Source: Fischerella muscicola SAG 1427-1 = PCC 73103 (GTDB lineage: Bacteria; Cyanobacteriota; Cyanobacteriia; Cyanobacteriales; Nostocaceae). Taken from it: a stretch of DNA of 64,000 bases. Shown here piece by piece: positions 36,750 through 45,187 of this stretch. A program made the translations under genes and the position numbers. The number at the start of each line of letters is the position of its first letter. The stretch's first letter is position 1. A model generated the notes under the pieces. The model was not told the DNA's origin. It did not search any database and saw only the letters and a program-made list of their open reading frames with translations. The DNA lies in NCBI RefSeq assembly GCF_000317245.1, contig NZ_AJLJ01000371.1, positions 1 through 64,000 of the forward strand, given 5' to 3'.

Positions 36750-38720
36750 ATGGCTAACCAGCGTCAATCCTCCTTTCGGCGGATTTTAGTATCAAAGATT
36801 TTGCTTCTATCTGTTCCAGTTTTATTGATAGGTGAAATAGTTGCCTATCAAAAAGCACGTAATAGCCTTTTAGAAACTGCTCGTCAAAATTTAACAGCAA
36901 GTGCGGTTCTCAAGGGAGAAAAAATTGCCGATACAATCGCTGCTTTAAAAGCTAATTTGCTTACTGCTACTCAAACACAGGTGGTTCAATCAGGTACACT
37001 TGCCCAAAAAGAAGAATTTATCAATCAACTAGCGCAACAGCAAGCACGACAAATAGAATGCATACAATTAGTAAATTCTAATAGCGATGAAATAAGTGCT
37101 AGTACGTGTGGTCAGGAACCTCTGATTCAGTCAAATTCTGATTTTTCTAGCAATGGATTAGAAGTAAAACTATTATCACCACCAACTTTCAACATAAATA
37201 GTAATAGAGATGAACAAAGTAAACTGAAATTATTGCTATCAGCGCCAGTTTATGATCGGGCTAGTCAATGGCGCTATAACTTAGTTTTCAAATCAGCATT
37301 GTTACGCGAAAAAATCAAGAATAAACCTGGTTTACTAACAGGCTCAACAGTTGTTATTGCCGAAAACGGCATAATTTTAGCACATCCAATCGCTAGTCGA
37401 ATTGGTACTAATATTGCCCAGCACATAGACGCTTCACGTCTGCAAATGATAGTGAAAAATGCTATTGCTGGTAAACAAGATACTCTGCATCTATTTTTTG
37501 ATAAAGAAGGAGAAGAATTACTAGCTGGTTACACTGCTATTAATAGTCCAATCATCCAAGGAAAACAACAAAAATGGGTGATATTAGCAGTTACTGGTCT
37601 AGATAATGCTTTGTATGATTTAGGGCAAATCAAACTAATTTTAATAGTTTTAACATTTGGTTTAATAAGCGCTAGTGTATTGGCATCTTTGTATTTAGCT
37701 CGTTGCCTAGCACTTCCGGTGGAAGAACTGCGTGACTATGCTCTCAATCTCCACAGTTACCACAGTACACTACCAGTCCCGCACAACTTAAAAATTCGGG
37801 AGTTCAATCAACTAGCGCAAGCACTAGATCAAATGCTAGAACGCCTCAAAGTTTGGGCGGAAGAAGTAGAAATAGCTTGGAAAGAAGCTAAAAACGCCAA
37901 TCAAAGTAAAAGCCAATTTTTAGCAGCAACTTCCCATGAATTGCGAAATCCATTACACATTATTATTAACTGTATTCGCTTAGTTAGAGATGACTTATGC
38001 GATGACCGAGAAGAAGAACTAGAGTTCCTCAAGCGTGCTGATGACACAGCAATTCACTTGCTAGGTATTATTAATGAATTGCTTGATATTTCTAAAATAG
38101 AAGCTGGTAAACTCTCTGTATCTTTAGAACCAATTGAGCTTCAGCAATTACTCAAAGAGGTCATTAATTTGCAATCTGTGAATATTCAACAAAAAGGATT
38201 GCTGTTAAATATTCCTCAACAGATGAGTGAGTTAATTTTGGTTAATGCTGACCCAGCCAAATTGAAGCAGGTACTAATTAATATTATCGGTAATGCCACT
38301 AAATTTACAGATGAAGGTAGCATCACAATTACCACAGAAATTCAACAAATTGATAGTCAATCCCAGGTAATTGTTAGTGTTCAAGACACAGGTGTGGGGA
38401 TTGATCCCACCCAACAACAAAAGCTATTTCGTCCATTTGTCATGGTGGATGATGCTACTACACGCAAATTTGGCGGTACTGGTCTAGGACTAGCTATTTC
38501 ACGGAACTTAATCGAACTAATGGGAGGTAGGATCACCCTTGAAAGTAGAGGTATCAATCAAGGTACAACAGTAAGCATTATTTTACCTTTGATAGATACC
38601 CGCCAGGAGAAAACAGAAGCTGAGGACAATGGGAAAGTCGGAGAATTAAACTCTGTTAGCCAAAAGTCAGAACTCAGTACAGACTTGTGTTCAGTACAAC
38701 AGGTTTGCCATCCTGGTTAA
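36750..38720 (+). CDS. Membrane sensor histidine kinase with extracytoplasmic sensor domain
   Basis: ATG 36750 gives 656 residues; the frame is open to a TTG at 36702. A transmembrane helix at about 12-32 (ILLLSVPVLLIGEIVAYQ) is followed by a Cache-like periplasmic domain (about 40-295). A second helix (IKLILIVLTFGLISASVLASLYLA) leads to a HAMP-like linker. The kinase core has the H-box SQFLAATSHELRNPLHII, an N-box IIGNATKFTDEG, G1 QDTGVGID and G2 GGTGLGLAIS. It has no receiver. Its last 47 bp overlap the convergent oxidoreductase gene, and no response regulator is adjacent. Confidence 0.92.
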   Translation: MANQRQSSFRRILVSKILLLSVPVLLIGEIVAYQKARNSLLETARQNLTASAVLKGEKIADTIAALKANLLTATQTQVVQSGTLAQKEEFINQLAQQQARQIECIQLVNSNSDEISASTCGQEPLIQSNSDFSSNGLEVKLLSPPTFNINSNRDEQSKLKLLLSAPVYDRASQWRYNLVFKSALLREKIKNKPGLLTGSTVVIAENGIILAHPIASRIGTNIAQHIDASRLQMIVKNAIAGKQDTLHLFFDKEGEELLAGYTAINSPIIQGKQQKWVILAVTGLDNALYDLGQIKLILIVLTFGLISASVLASLYLARCLALPVEELRDYALNLHSYHSTLPVPHNLKIREFNQLAQALDQMLERLKVWAEEVEIAWKEAKNANQSKSQFLAATSHELRNPLHIIINCIRLVRDDLCDDREEELEFLKRADDTAIHLLGIINELLDISKIEAGKLSVSLEPIELQQLLKEVINLQSVNIQQKGLLLNIPQQMSELILVNADPAKLKQVLINIIGNATKFTDEGSITITTEIQQIDSQSQVIVSVQDTGVGIDPTQQQKLFRPFVMVDDATTRKFGGTGLGLAISRNLIELMGGRITLESRGINQGTTVSIILPLIDTRQEKTEAEDNGKVGELNSVSQKSELSTDLCSVQQVCHPG

Positions 38721-39768
38721 GTGATTCTGTCAGAGCAGCGAGAATATTTACTAACTGTGTCCCCACCCAACCAGATGAAACTGGACAAGGACTATTATCG
38801 TGGACACAGCTAACAAAGCGATCGCACACTCGTTTTAATGGTTCATTTTTTTCAATTTGCAGTACTTGTTGACTTTGATTTATAGGAATATAATTACTTC
38901 CTTGCACTTCTAACTCCCCATGCAGCAGCGTTAAAGGTGATACAGCTGACATTTCATCAAAAATCAAACTACCTCGACTACCCACAAGCACTAAACGTCG
39001 CTGCTTATCAGCATTCAGCCAACACAAATGAATATAAGCTTGAAAACCATTAGCGTAATTTAGTGTCACCCAAACTAGATCGGCAAATCCTTTAGACAAA
39101 GAAGAGGGGGAAGACAAGGAAGAAAAAATGCCTCCATGTCCCCCATGTCCTCCCTGTAGCCACACCCTACCCGAAGCCTGTACACTCACTGGTTGCTGAC
39201 CTAACCAAGCATTGAATATTGCAATATCATGAATAGCTAAATCCCATAGTGCATCAACATCTTGGCGAACTGGCCCTAAATGAGTACGACAAGCATAGCC
39301 GTAGCGCAAATTTCCTAATTCTCCTTCCTGAACAACAGTTTGCCCTCGTTCGACTGCTGGATGAAATAGATAAGTATGGTCAACCATAAGTTGCCGTTGC
39401 TGTTTTTGGGATAGCTGGCAAAGTTTATGGCATTCTGTTGGATTTAAAGTTAAAGGTTTTTCTGCCAAAACATGGTATCCCCAATCTAAGGCGTCAGTAA
39501 TTAAGGAGTAATGTGTGCTGGCGGGGGTAGCAACAACTACTGCATCTAAATCTATGACTTTTTTAATTTCTGACCATTCGGTTGTAAATAAGACACTATT
39601 ATGCTTAGTGTTATTTGAGAAGTATTGGCGTTTTATCTTTGCCAAACACTCTGGATTCGGGTCTACCACGGCTGCAACCGTAACTTGGGGATGCTCCAAA
39701 AAATTCCGCAGCAAATGTACACCCCAACGCCCCACTCCAACGACAGCAATTTTAATTTGATTAGTCAT
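38674..39768 (-). CDS. Gfo/Idh/MocA-family NAD(P)-dependent oxidoreductase
   Basis: The 364-residue protein begins with a Rossmann fold (IKIAVVGVGRWGVHLLRNFLEHP) and carries the family EKP motif in VLAEKPLTLNPTE, plus the catalytic-region histidine in LWDLAIHDIAIFNAWLG. It probably oxidises or reduces a sugar or sugar nucleotide. Residues about 204-224 (GGHGGHGGIFSSLSSPSSLSKG) are a Gly/Ser-rich insert encoded by a purine-rich repeat (39096-39158) like those found between genes. It starts at ATG 39768. Its 3' end overlaps the convergent histidine kinase gene by 47 bp. Confidence 0.88.
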   Translation of the reverse strand: MTNQIKIAVVGVGRWGVHLLRNFLEHPQVTVAAVVDPNPECLAKIKRQYFSNNTKHNSVLFTTEWSEIKKVIDLDAVVVATPASTHYSLITDALDWGYHVLAEKPLTLNPTECHKLCQLSQKQQRQLMVDHTYLFHPAVERGQTVVQEGELGNLRYGYACRTHLGPVRQDVDALWDLAIHDIAIFNAWLGQQPVSVQASGRVWLQGGHGGHGGIFSSLSSPSSLSKGFADLVWVTLNYANGFQAYIHLCWLNADKQRRLVLVGSRGSLIFDEMSAVSPLTLLHGELEVQGSNYIPINQSQQVLQIEKNEPLKRVCDRFVSCVHDNSPCPVSSGWVGTQLVNILAALTESLNQDGKPVVLNTSLY

Positions 39769-39919
39769 TAGTCATTAGAGACGCAATTAATCGCGTCTGT
39801 ACAAGAGTCTAGATTTGAGACGTGATGTTCTTCGTGTCTCTAATCAATACTCTGTAGTACTTATCACAATTGTCATTGTGAATTACCCTGAACTTATAAC
39901 TTTATGTTTCTAGACTAAT

Positions 39920-40639
39920 TCAGTGTTGTTCCTGTGTACTTAAAGTTAAATAAGCAACTTTTGCTGCGGCTTGTTCTGCAGCTTTAATCGAACGCCCCTT
40001 ACCTTCACCAAGTTTTTGTCCGTGTAGCCATACTTGAGCGATAAAACGTTCTTGATTATTATGAGGCTGACTAATTTCTACAACTCGGTATTCTGGTAAA
40101 ACCTTAAAATGCGCTTGAGTCCATTCTTGGAGAGCAGCTTTATAGTTTAGTCTAGCTGGATCAAGGCGAATTTCTGCTGCTAGTTCTTTGAAATGAGGAT
40201 CTAGCCAAGGACGAATTAAATCAAGATTGTTGGTACTAAGGTAAAGCGCTCCTAGAACTGCTTCAAAGGCATCTGCTAATCTTGATTGTTGACCAACTTT
40301 ATCAGCAGTGGCACTGCCAGCCACAAGTAAATATAGTTCAAAACCGTAATAGCGTGCTAACTGGGCTAGAATGCGATCGCTCACTAATACCGAACGAATT
40401 GCCGCAAAATCTCCCACTGGACAATTGGGATAATTTTCCCACAACACAATTGCTGCCACTAACCGCACCACAGCATCACCAACAAATTCCAGATGTTCAT
40501 AATTTGCTGAATCAGATACGGTTGGATGAGTCAGTGCTAAGTCCAGCAGTTGCCATTGAATTGGCCCTTCTACTGCCAAACCTAATTTTCTGACTAGACT
40601 TTCAAGTTGTCGTTGTCGGCGTGGATAAGCGAGGGTCAT
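39920..40639 (-). CDS. rnc: Ribonuclease III
   Basis: This endonuclease cuts double-stranded RNA in rRNA and mRNA processing. The 239 residues hold the RNase III domain, with signature YEHLEFVGDAVVRLVAAI and the second acidic site DAFEAVLGALYLST. A C-terminal dsRNA-binding domain follows (NYKAALQEWTQAHFKVLPEYRVV ... GKGRSIKAAEQAAAKVAYLTL). Cyanobacteria often have more than one RNase III-like protein; this one has the full two-domain form. It starts at ATG 40639. Confidence 0.93.
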   Translation of the reverse strand: MTLAYPRRQRQLESLVRKLGLAVEGPIQWQLLDLALTHPTVSDSANYEHLEFVGDAVVRLVAAIVLWENYPNCPVGDFAAIRSVLVSDRILAQLARYYGFELYLLVAGSATADKVGQQSRLADAFEAVLGALYLSTNNLDLIRPWLDPHFKELAAEIRLDPARLNYKAALQEWTQAHFKVLPEYRVVEISQPHNNQERFIAQVWLHGQKLGEGKGRSIKAAEQAAAKVAYLTLSTQEQH

Positions 40640-41349
40640 CCGATTTTAGATTTTGGATTTTGGATTTTGGATTGACGAGGTACAAGTGGCGTACTCTATG
40701 AGAAGCCGCGCATAGCGCGTCTACAAAGTAGCGTCCCGAAGGGAATTACCTGCGTCGCCACATTGAGTGCCGTCCCCACGGATAAGTCCGAGGGTTTGAG
40801 GATTTTGGATTTTAGAGAATTATATTCGCTAGGTAACTTTGAAAAATTGGGATGCTCTCATAGAAAAACAGTTAGTAAGCCAGGGTTTGATAATTCTAGA
40901 AACTCTTGTCAATAAGAGATTTTAAGTCATGTAGCTGTTTTTGTACAAATAACGTACAACTTTAGTGTATACGGTCTTTAAAAGAGATAGCTTTATTTAG
41001 CTCTATATAGATTCATTATCTGTGTATTTTGGGAAACTTCACAATAGTAACCCCTGTAGATGTCGGGTTTAAACCTATAGCATTCTACATTGCGAATGTA
41101 TGGGAGCATCCCAAATGTTTGAGTTTATTTTTAAACGCACCAGTTATACCATTTCACGTTAATCACGATACACATAAATTTTGTAGAGACGCGATATATC
41201 GCGTCTCTACAGGGTCTGTATTTGTATCAGATTTTTTGTGAAATGGTATTAGAATACTTGATTTCTCGTTGATGAGAGGTATCATCTTTGATTCGCCAGC
41301 TGCGTACTTTGAGAAGTCGAGGGTCTAAGATCTGCGATTTCTCCAAAAG
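40640..41349. other. Repeat-rich 710-bp intergenic region
   Basis: It contains an ATCCAAA array (40645-40672), a family B repeat (about 40700), two outward-facing ends resembling the ends of the 56172 MITE (40842-40858 and 41102-41122), and a family F palindrome (41146-41249). No gene is supported; the ORF at 41029-41241 lies in repeats. Confidence 0.6.
41146..41249. repeat. Family F long palindrome with a family A core (copy 2)
   Basis: ATACCATTTCAC and its inverse GTGAAATGGTAT, with GATACA / TGTATC further in, bracket the family A palindrome at 41183-41210. It has the same architecture as 11969-12069. Confidence 0.7.
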
Positions 41350-42438
41350 TCAAGTAACATTTGAAGCTTCTATTGCTAGTAGATCTTCTACCTGGGTTAT
41401 TACTACTTCTGGTATAACAGGAAAATAAAAACCACCGAATTTCGTATCACCGAGATTGGTCGTAGAATCTGCAAATAATTCTTCTACCTCTGTCATCTGT
41501 ATAAAACTAGGACTAAGAGAACGGTGAATTTCACGGTTCAAAGGCGCCCATCTATACATTGATGCATTTGTAAAAATCACAACGCTCTTTACTTTTAAAG
41601 CATCTGCTAAATGTGATACGCCTGTATCGTTACAAACTAGTAGACTAGCTTTACTTAAAAGGGCTGCCATTGCACCTAAATTAGTCTTTCCAGCCAAATC
41701 AATCGGTTTGTAACGCATCATTGCTGCTAAAGACTGTGTTAAATTTGCTTCTGATGCAATACCAGTAAGCACTACTTGATAACCACTAGCAGCGATCGCA
41801 TCAGCAACAATTGCAAAGCTTTTCAAAGACCATCGTTTTTCTGGCAAAGTAGCACCAGGATGAATGCAGACATATTTATCAGGAATATGGTGCAAAACCC
41901 CAAAATCTTCATTTTGCAACGGAAATTCCAGTTCATCTCCCTGGAGTGGTATCTCTAAAAATTCCATCAACCGTAGATGACGCCATATTTCTGGTTCGTT
42001 GTGGGGGTAAGACAAAAAGTAATCTGGATTCGGGCAATAATGTTCGGGGAGACGAAAACCTGCGTTAATACGAGCGCCAAGCAAAGCAGTAAAGGAATTA
42101 CTGATCGTGCCGTTATCATACATTTGCAATGCTAAGTCAAAATGTTGCCCTTGAGCTTTCACCAAAAATTCTGGTAATTTGTGAACTGAAGGTGGTGTTT
42201 CCGGCATTCCCGGATAGCCAGGAAATTCTAAGAATTGATCAAGATAATGGCTGAAACGTTCTACAAAAGAACGTGCCGAAGCTGGAGCAATGAACGTAAT
42301 TTCAGCTTGAGGGAAAGCTGCTCTCAGCGCTCTTAAAGCTGGTACAGTACAAAGTAAATCACTCAAAGCAGGGAGCGATCGCACGATAGCTATTCGACAA
42401 GTAGACAGTTGCTTGAGGGATTGAAGTTCGTGTAACAT
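41350..42438 (-). CDS. Glycosyltransferase family 9 (heptosyltransferase-like)
   Basis: The 362-residue GT-B enzyme has the GT9 pattern. The N-terminal RIAIVRSLPALSDLLCTVPALRALRAAFPQAEITFIAP is followed by the nucleotide-sugar site YVCIHPGATLPEKRWSLKSFAIVADAI. LLVCNDTGVSHLADALKVKSVVIF lies near the C terminus. Family members add heptose or related sugars to LPS core; cyanobacterial LPS usually lacks heptose, so the donor here is uncertain. It starts at ATG 42438. Confidence 0.88.
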   Translation of the reverse strand: MLHELQSLKQLSTCRIAIVRSLPALSDLLCTVPALRALRAAFPQAEITFIAPASARSFVERFSHYLDQFLEFPGYPGMPETPPSVHKLPEFLVKAQGQHFDLALQMYDNGTISNSFTALLGARINAGFRLPEHYCPNPDYFLSYPHNEPEIWRHLRLMEFLEIPLQGDELEFPLQNEDFGVLHHIPDKYVCIHPGATLPEKRWSLKSFAIVADAIAASGYQVVLTGIASEANLTQSLAAMMRYKPIDLAGKTNLGAMAALLSKASLLVCNDTGVSHLADALKVKSVVIFTNASMYRWAPLNREIHRSLSPSFIQMTEVEELFADSTTNLGDTKFGGFYFPVIPEVVITQVEDLLAIEASNVT

Positions 42439-42751
42439 GCATCTTTATCTGCAAGGGCAACTGTTTTAAAGTTACATAGTTATGCACTATAGTTCATTGG
42501 GCATTTGCCCAAAATATTTTTAGAAGGGAATAGGGAATAGGGAACAGGGAGCAGTTTTTTGTTATGACTTGGGGATCTAAAACCCAGGGCTATCACCTTT
42601 GCTATAATTTCGTAGCGATTTAAAACGCACAGAGACGCAAAGGTAAATGCTCCTGGAGCGCGGAGTTTTGGTGTCAAAATTTCGCCATGAATTTATGCAA
42701 TTTTTACTAAGACTCCTATTGAACTGAGAATGCTGGTGCCAAAATATAATC
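42439..42751. other. Intergenic region with a family E repeat
   Basis: Bases 42608-42710 resemble the family E element at 11850-11967: TTCGTAGCGATTTAAAACGC at one end and CGCCATGAATT..ATGCAATTTT at the other. No gene is seen. The rest includes a GGGAATAGGGAACAGGGA purine tract. Confidence 0.6.
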
Positions 42752-44101
42752 ATGTCGATTGATTCCAACTCATCCCAACCCCCAAATCCAGAACAGATAC
42801 CAGAACAAAACTTGCAACCAGATGATTTTGACAACTCATCTAATGGAGATTTGATTCCCAATGAGCTGACTACCCAGCAAGCCTTAGCTGCTATTTCCTC
42901 ACTACAGTCTCCTCAAAATACAGCAGTCTTACTAAAAGCACGTTCTACTGTCAAACCACTTGCTACTCAGGTTATTAGCATTAAACCAAGAGCTTTATTG
43001 CTAATTGTAGTGGTGATCGCCATCACTATTGTCGGACTAGCAATCAATAGTCAGATCCTGGGCATTTTGGGAACCATTGTCACTTTATTATTATCTTTAG
43101 CTGTAATTTGGCCTTGGTTGCAAGAACTGCAAAAAGAATGGTTTTCACCCCAAGAACAAGCTTTAGTTGTTGGTTTATTGGGGATTATAGTCGCGATCAC
43201 TGGTCTGGTTAAATATAGTGGTTTGAGTAATTTTCTGGTTGCTGTCGGACGTAAAATCAACTGGGAAGCTTCTGGGACACTGGCGGAATGGTTTGGTGCA
43301 TTAGGACAAATTTTGATTGCGATTATCGCTGTTTATATTGCTTGGCGACAGTACATAATTTCTAAAGACCTAACTATTCAGCAAAACTTGCTTACCGTCC
43401 AACAAAATATCATTACTCAGCAGCAGACAATTGATTCCTATTTTCAGGGTATTTCTGATCTCGTATTAGATGAAGAGGGATTATTAGAAGATTGGCCTCA
43501 AGAAAGATTACTAGCAGAAGGACGCACTGCGGCTATTCTTAGTAGTGTAGACGGCAGTGGTAAAGCGAAAATTTTGCGGTTTTTGTCTCGTTCTAAATTA
43601 CTCACACCTTTAAAACGCGATCGCTTGCTTGGTCGAGCTATTCTTGACGGTACAGGTGGTTACTGTGAAGATCGGCTTTACGGTGTACGTGTGATTGATT
43701 TAGGTGTAATGCTTGCAGGTGCAGATCTATCTGGAACTGATCTGCGCTGGACTGACTTAAGCGAAGCTAATCTAGTCCATGCTAATCTCCGTGAGTGTGA
43801 TTTGGTTAAAGCTAACCTTTCTCGCTGCATTTTATATGAAGCCGACCTCAGTCAGGCAGACCTCAACGGTACTTGTTTATTTTACGGTTCCCCAGAAACC
43901 GCATCACCTCGTAGTCGCAATAAACCACCAAACTACAAAACTGGCGAATACACAGGCGCTGTAGTAGAAAATGTAGACTTGAGTGAAGTCCAGCGCCTGT
44001 CTGAAGCCAACCGATATTACTGCTGTGCTTGGGGTGGCGAAAACACCAGAAGTACAATTCCTGGTGGTTGCGAAGGTATTCCCAATAAGTTAGGAAAATA
44101 A
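42752..44101 (+). CDS. Pentapeptide-repeat membrane protein
   Basis: The 449-residue protein starts with an acidic, Pro/Asn-rich region (1-60). About four transmembrane segments (residues 75-210) follow: ALLLIVVVIAITIVGLAI, GILGTIVTLLLSLAVIW, ALVVGLLGIIVAITGLVKY and ILIAIIAVYIAWRQYI. A short coiled coil leads to a pentapeptide-repeat block (about 325-375): LAGADLSGTDLRWTDLSEANL, HANLRECDLVKANLSRC, YEADLSQADLNG. The repeats form a right-handed beta-helix, probably cytoplasmic. The function is unknown. It starts at ATG 42752. Confidence 0.82.
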   Translation: MSIDSNSSQPPNPEQIPEQNLQPDDFDNSSNGDLIPNELTTQQALAAISSLQSPQNTAVLLKARSTVKPLATQVISIKPRALLLIVVVIAITIVGLAINSQILGILGTIVTLLLSLAVIWPWLQELQKEWFSPQEQALVVGLLGIIVAITGLVKYSGLSNFLVAVGRKINWEASGTLAEWFGALGQILIAIIAVYIAWRQYIISKDLTIQQNLLTVQQNIITQQQTIDSYFQGISDLVLDEEGLLEDWPQERLLAEGRTAAILSSVDGSGKAKILRFLSRSKLLTPLKRDRLLGRAILDGTGGYCEDRLYGVRVIDLGVMLAGADLSGTDLRWTDLSEANLVHANLRECDLVKANLSRCILYEADLSQADLNGTCLFYGSPETASPRSRNKPPNYKTGEYTGAVVENVDLSEVQRLSEANRYYCCAWGGENTRSTIPGGCEGIPNKLGK

Positions 44102-44135
44102 GGCGTCATTAGTCATTGGTCATTTGCAAGAACAA

Positions 44136-44990
44136 TTAACCACTAACATCAACATTTGGTGTTGGAAACATCACAACTTTTTTAGCTAAACCAAGGGTTT
44201 GTAATATTTTAATTGCCCACCAAGTCATATCCACTTCCCACCATTGCAATCCAGCTTTGGCGACGTTTGGATAAGCATGGTGGTTATTATGCCAACCTTC
44301 TCCATAAGTTAGAAGTGCTGCCCACCAAAGATTACGAGAGTTATCATTTACTTGGAAATGACGATAACCGCGCAAATGACTTGCAGAGTTAATTAGCCAA
44401 GTGCTATGCCAAAGCAATACTGCTCGTAGAAACACGCCGTAGATAATAAAAGACCATCCTCCCAAAGCATATAAGAGAATCGCAACAGGAATTTGTAGTA
44501 GTAAAAAATTGCGATTTAGCCAACGATAGAATGGTTCACGATCTAAGTCAGGAGCAAATTTTTTGTATATTTTATAGTTAAAAAACTCTGCACGTGGATA
44601 AAAAAGCCACAACATGTGACTCCACCAAAAACCACGCCGGGAGGAATAAGGATCTTTATCTGTGTCTTCGGTATGCAGATGATGTAATCTATGTCCAGCT
44701 ACCCAAAAGATAGGCCCTCCTTGTAAAGCAAGAGCGCCCAAAGTTGCGATCGCATATTCTAACCACTTTGGTACATGCAAACTTCGGTGAGTCAACAGTC
44801 GGTGATACCCTAGACAAATACCAATGCTGCCAAACAACCAGTGCAGGAATATAGTTATTCCCAAAGCAGGCCAAGAAAAACACCAAAGAGAGAGCAATGC
44901 TAAGGCGTGGAATGTGCCAAAAAATACCACGCTAGTCCAACTCAGAGTCAACGGTTGTTTGTCAACAGCCGTTGTTGAGTTTGTAGTCAT
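44136..44990 (-). CDS. desC: Membrane acyl-lipid/acyl-CoA delta-9-type desaturase
   Basis: The 284-residue di-iron membrane enzyme puts the first double bond into stearoyl chains. The three histidine boxes are HRLLTH (near 64), HRLHH (near 100) and HNNHH in EGWHNNHHAYPN. Hydrophobic pairs span the membrane between them. The sequence favours DesC/delta-9 over the omega-3 or delta-12 classes. It starts at ATG 44990 and is divergent from the TetR-type gene at 45188. Two TGCAAGT-N3-ACTTGCA-type operators lie in the gap, so repression by that neighbour is a reasonable inference. Confidence 0.92.
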   Translation of the reverse strand: MTTNSTTAVDKQPLTLSWTSVVFFGTFHALALLSLWCFSWPALGITIFLHWLFGSIGICLGYHRLLTHRSLHVPKWLEYAIATLGALALQGGPIFWVAGHRLHHLHTEDTDKDPYSSRRGFWWSHMLWLFYPRAEFFNYKIYKKFAPDLDREPFYRWLNRNFLLLQIPVAILLYALGGWSFIIYGVFLRAVLLWHSTWLINSASHLRGYRHFQVNDNSRNLWWAALLTYGEGWHNNHHAYPNVAKAGLQWWEVDMTWWAIKILQTLGLAKKVVMFPTPNVDVSG

Positions 44991-45113
44991 AAAATATTTC
45001 CTTTGACGTGAATTGAATACTGTAAATTAACCAGTGCAAAGCGTGCCAAGCATGTACTGGTGATCACATTCCCTGTGTAAGTTGATGAAGACAGTTAAAC
45101 TAGAAATAGAAGA

Positions 45114-45130
45114 TGCAAGTGCTACTTACA
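45114..45130. promoter_or_regulatory. Probable TetR-type operator, site 1
   Basis: TGCAAGT-GCT-ACTTACA is an inverted repeat with one mismatch. It has the same arms and 3-base spacing as site 2. It lies 124 bp upstream of desC. Confidence 0.65.
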
Positions 45131-45160
45131 TGACTAAGTCTAGCAAGGATAAAATTTAAT

Positions 45161-45177
45161 TGCAAGTGTTACTTGCA
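45161..45177. promoter_or_regulatory. Probable TetR-type operator, site 2
   Basis: TGCAAGT-GTT-ACTTGCA is a perfect 7-3-7 palindrome, 10 bp before ATG 45188 of the regulator gene. The centres of the two sites are 47 bp apart. Location and symmetry fit autoregulation plus control of desC. Confidence 0.72.
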
Positions 45178-45187
45178 TTTTTAGCTT

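Noticed and set aside
41029..41241. 70-codon plus-strand ORF
   Set aside because: Composed largely of a MITE-like end and a family F palindrome; a chance open frame in repeats.
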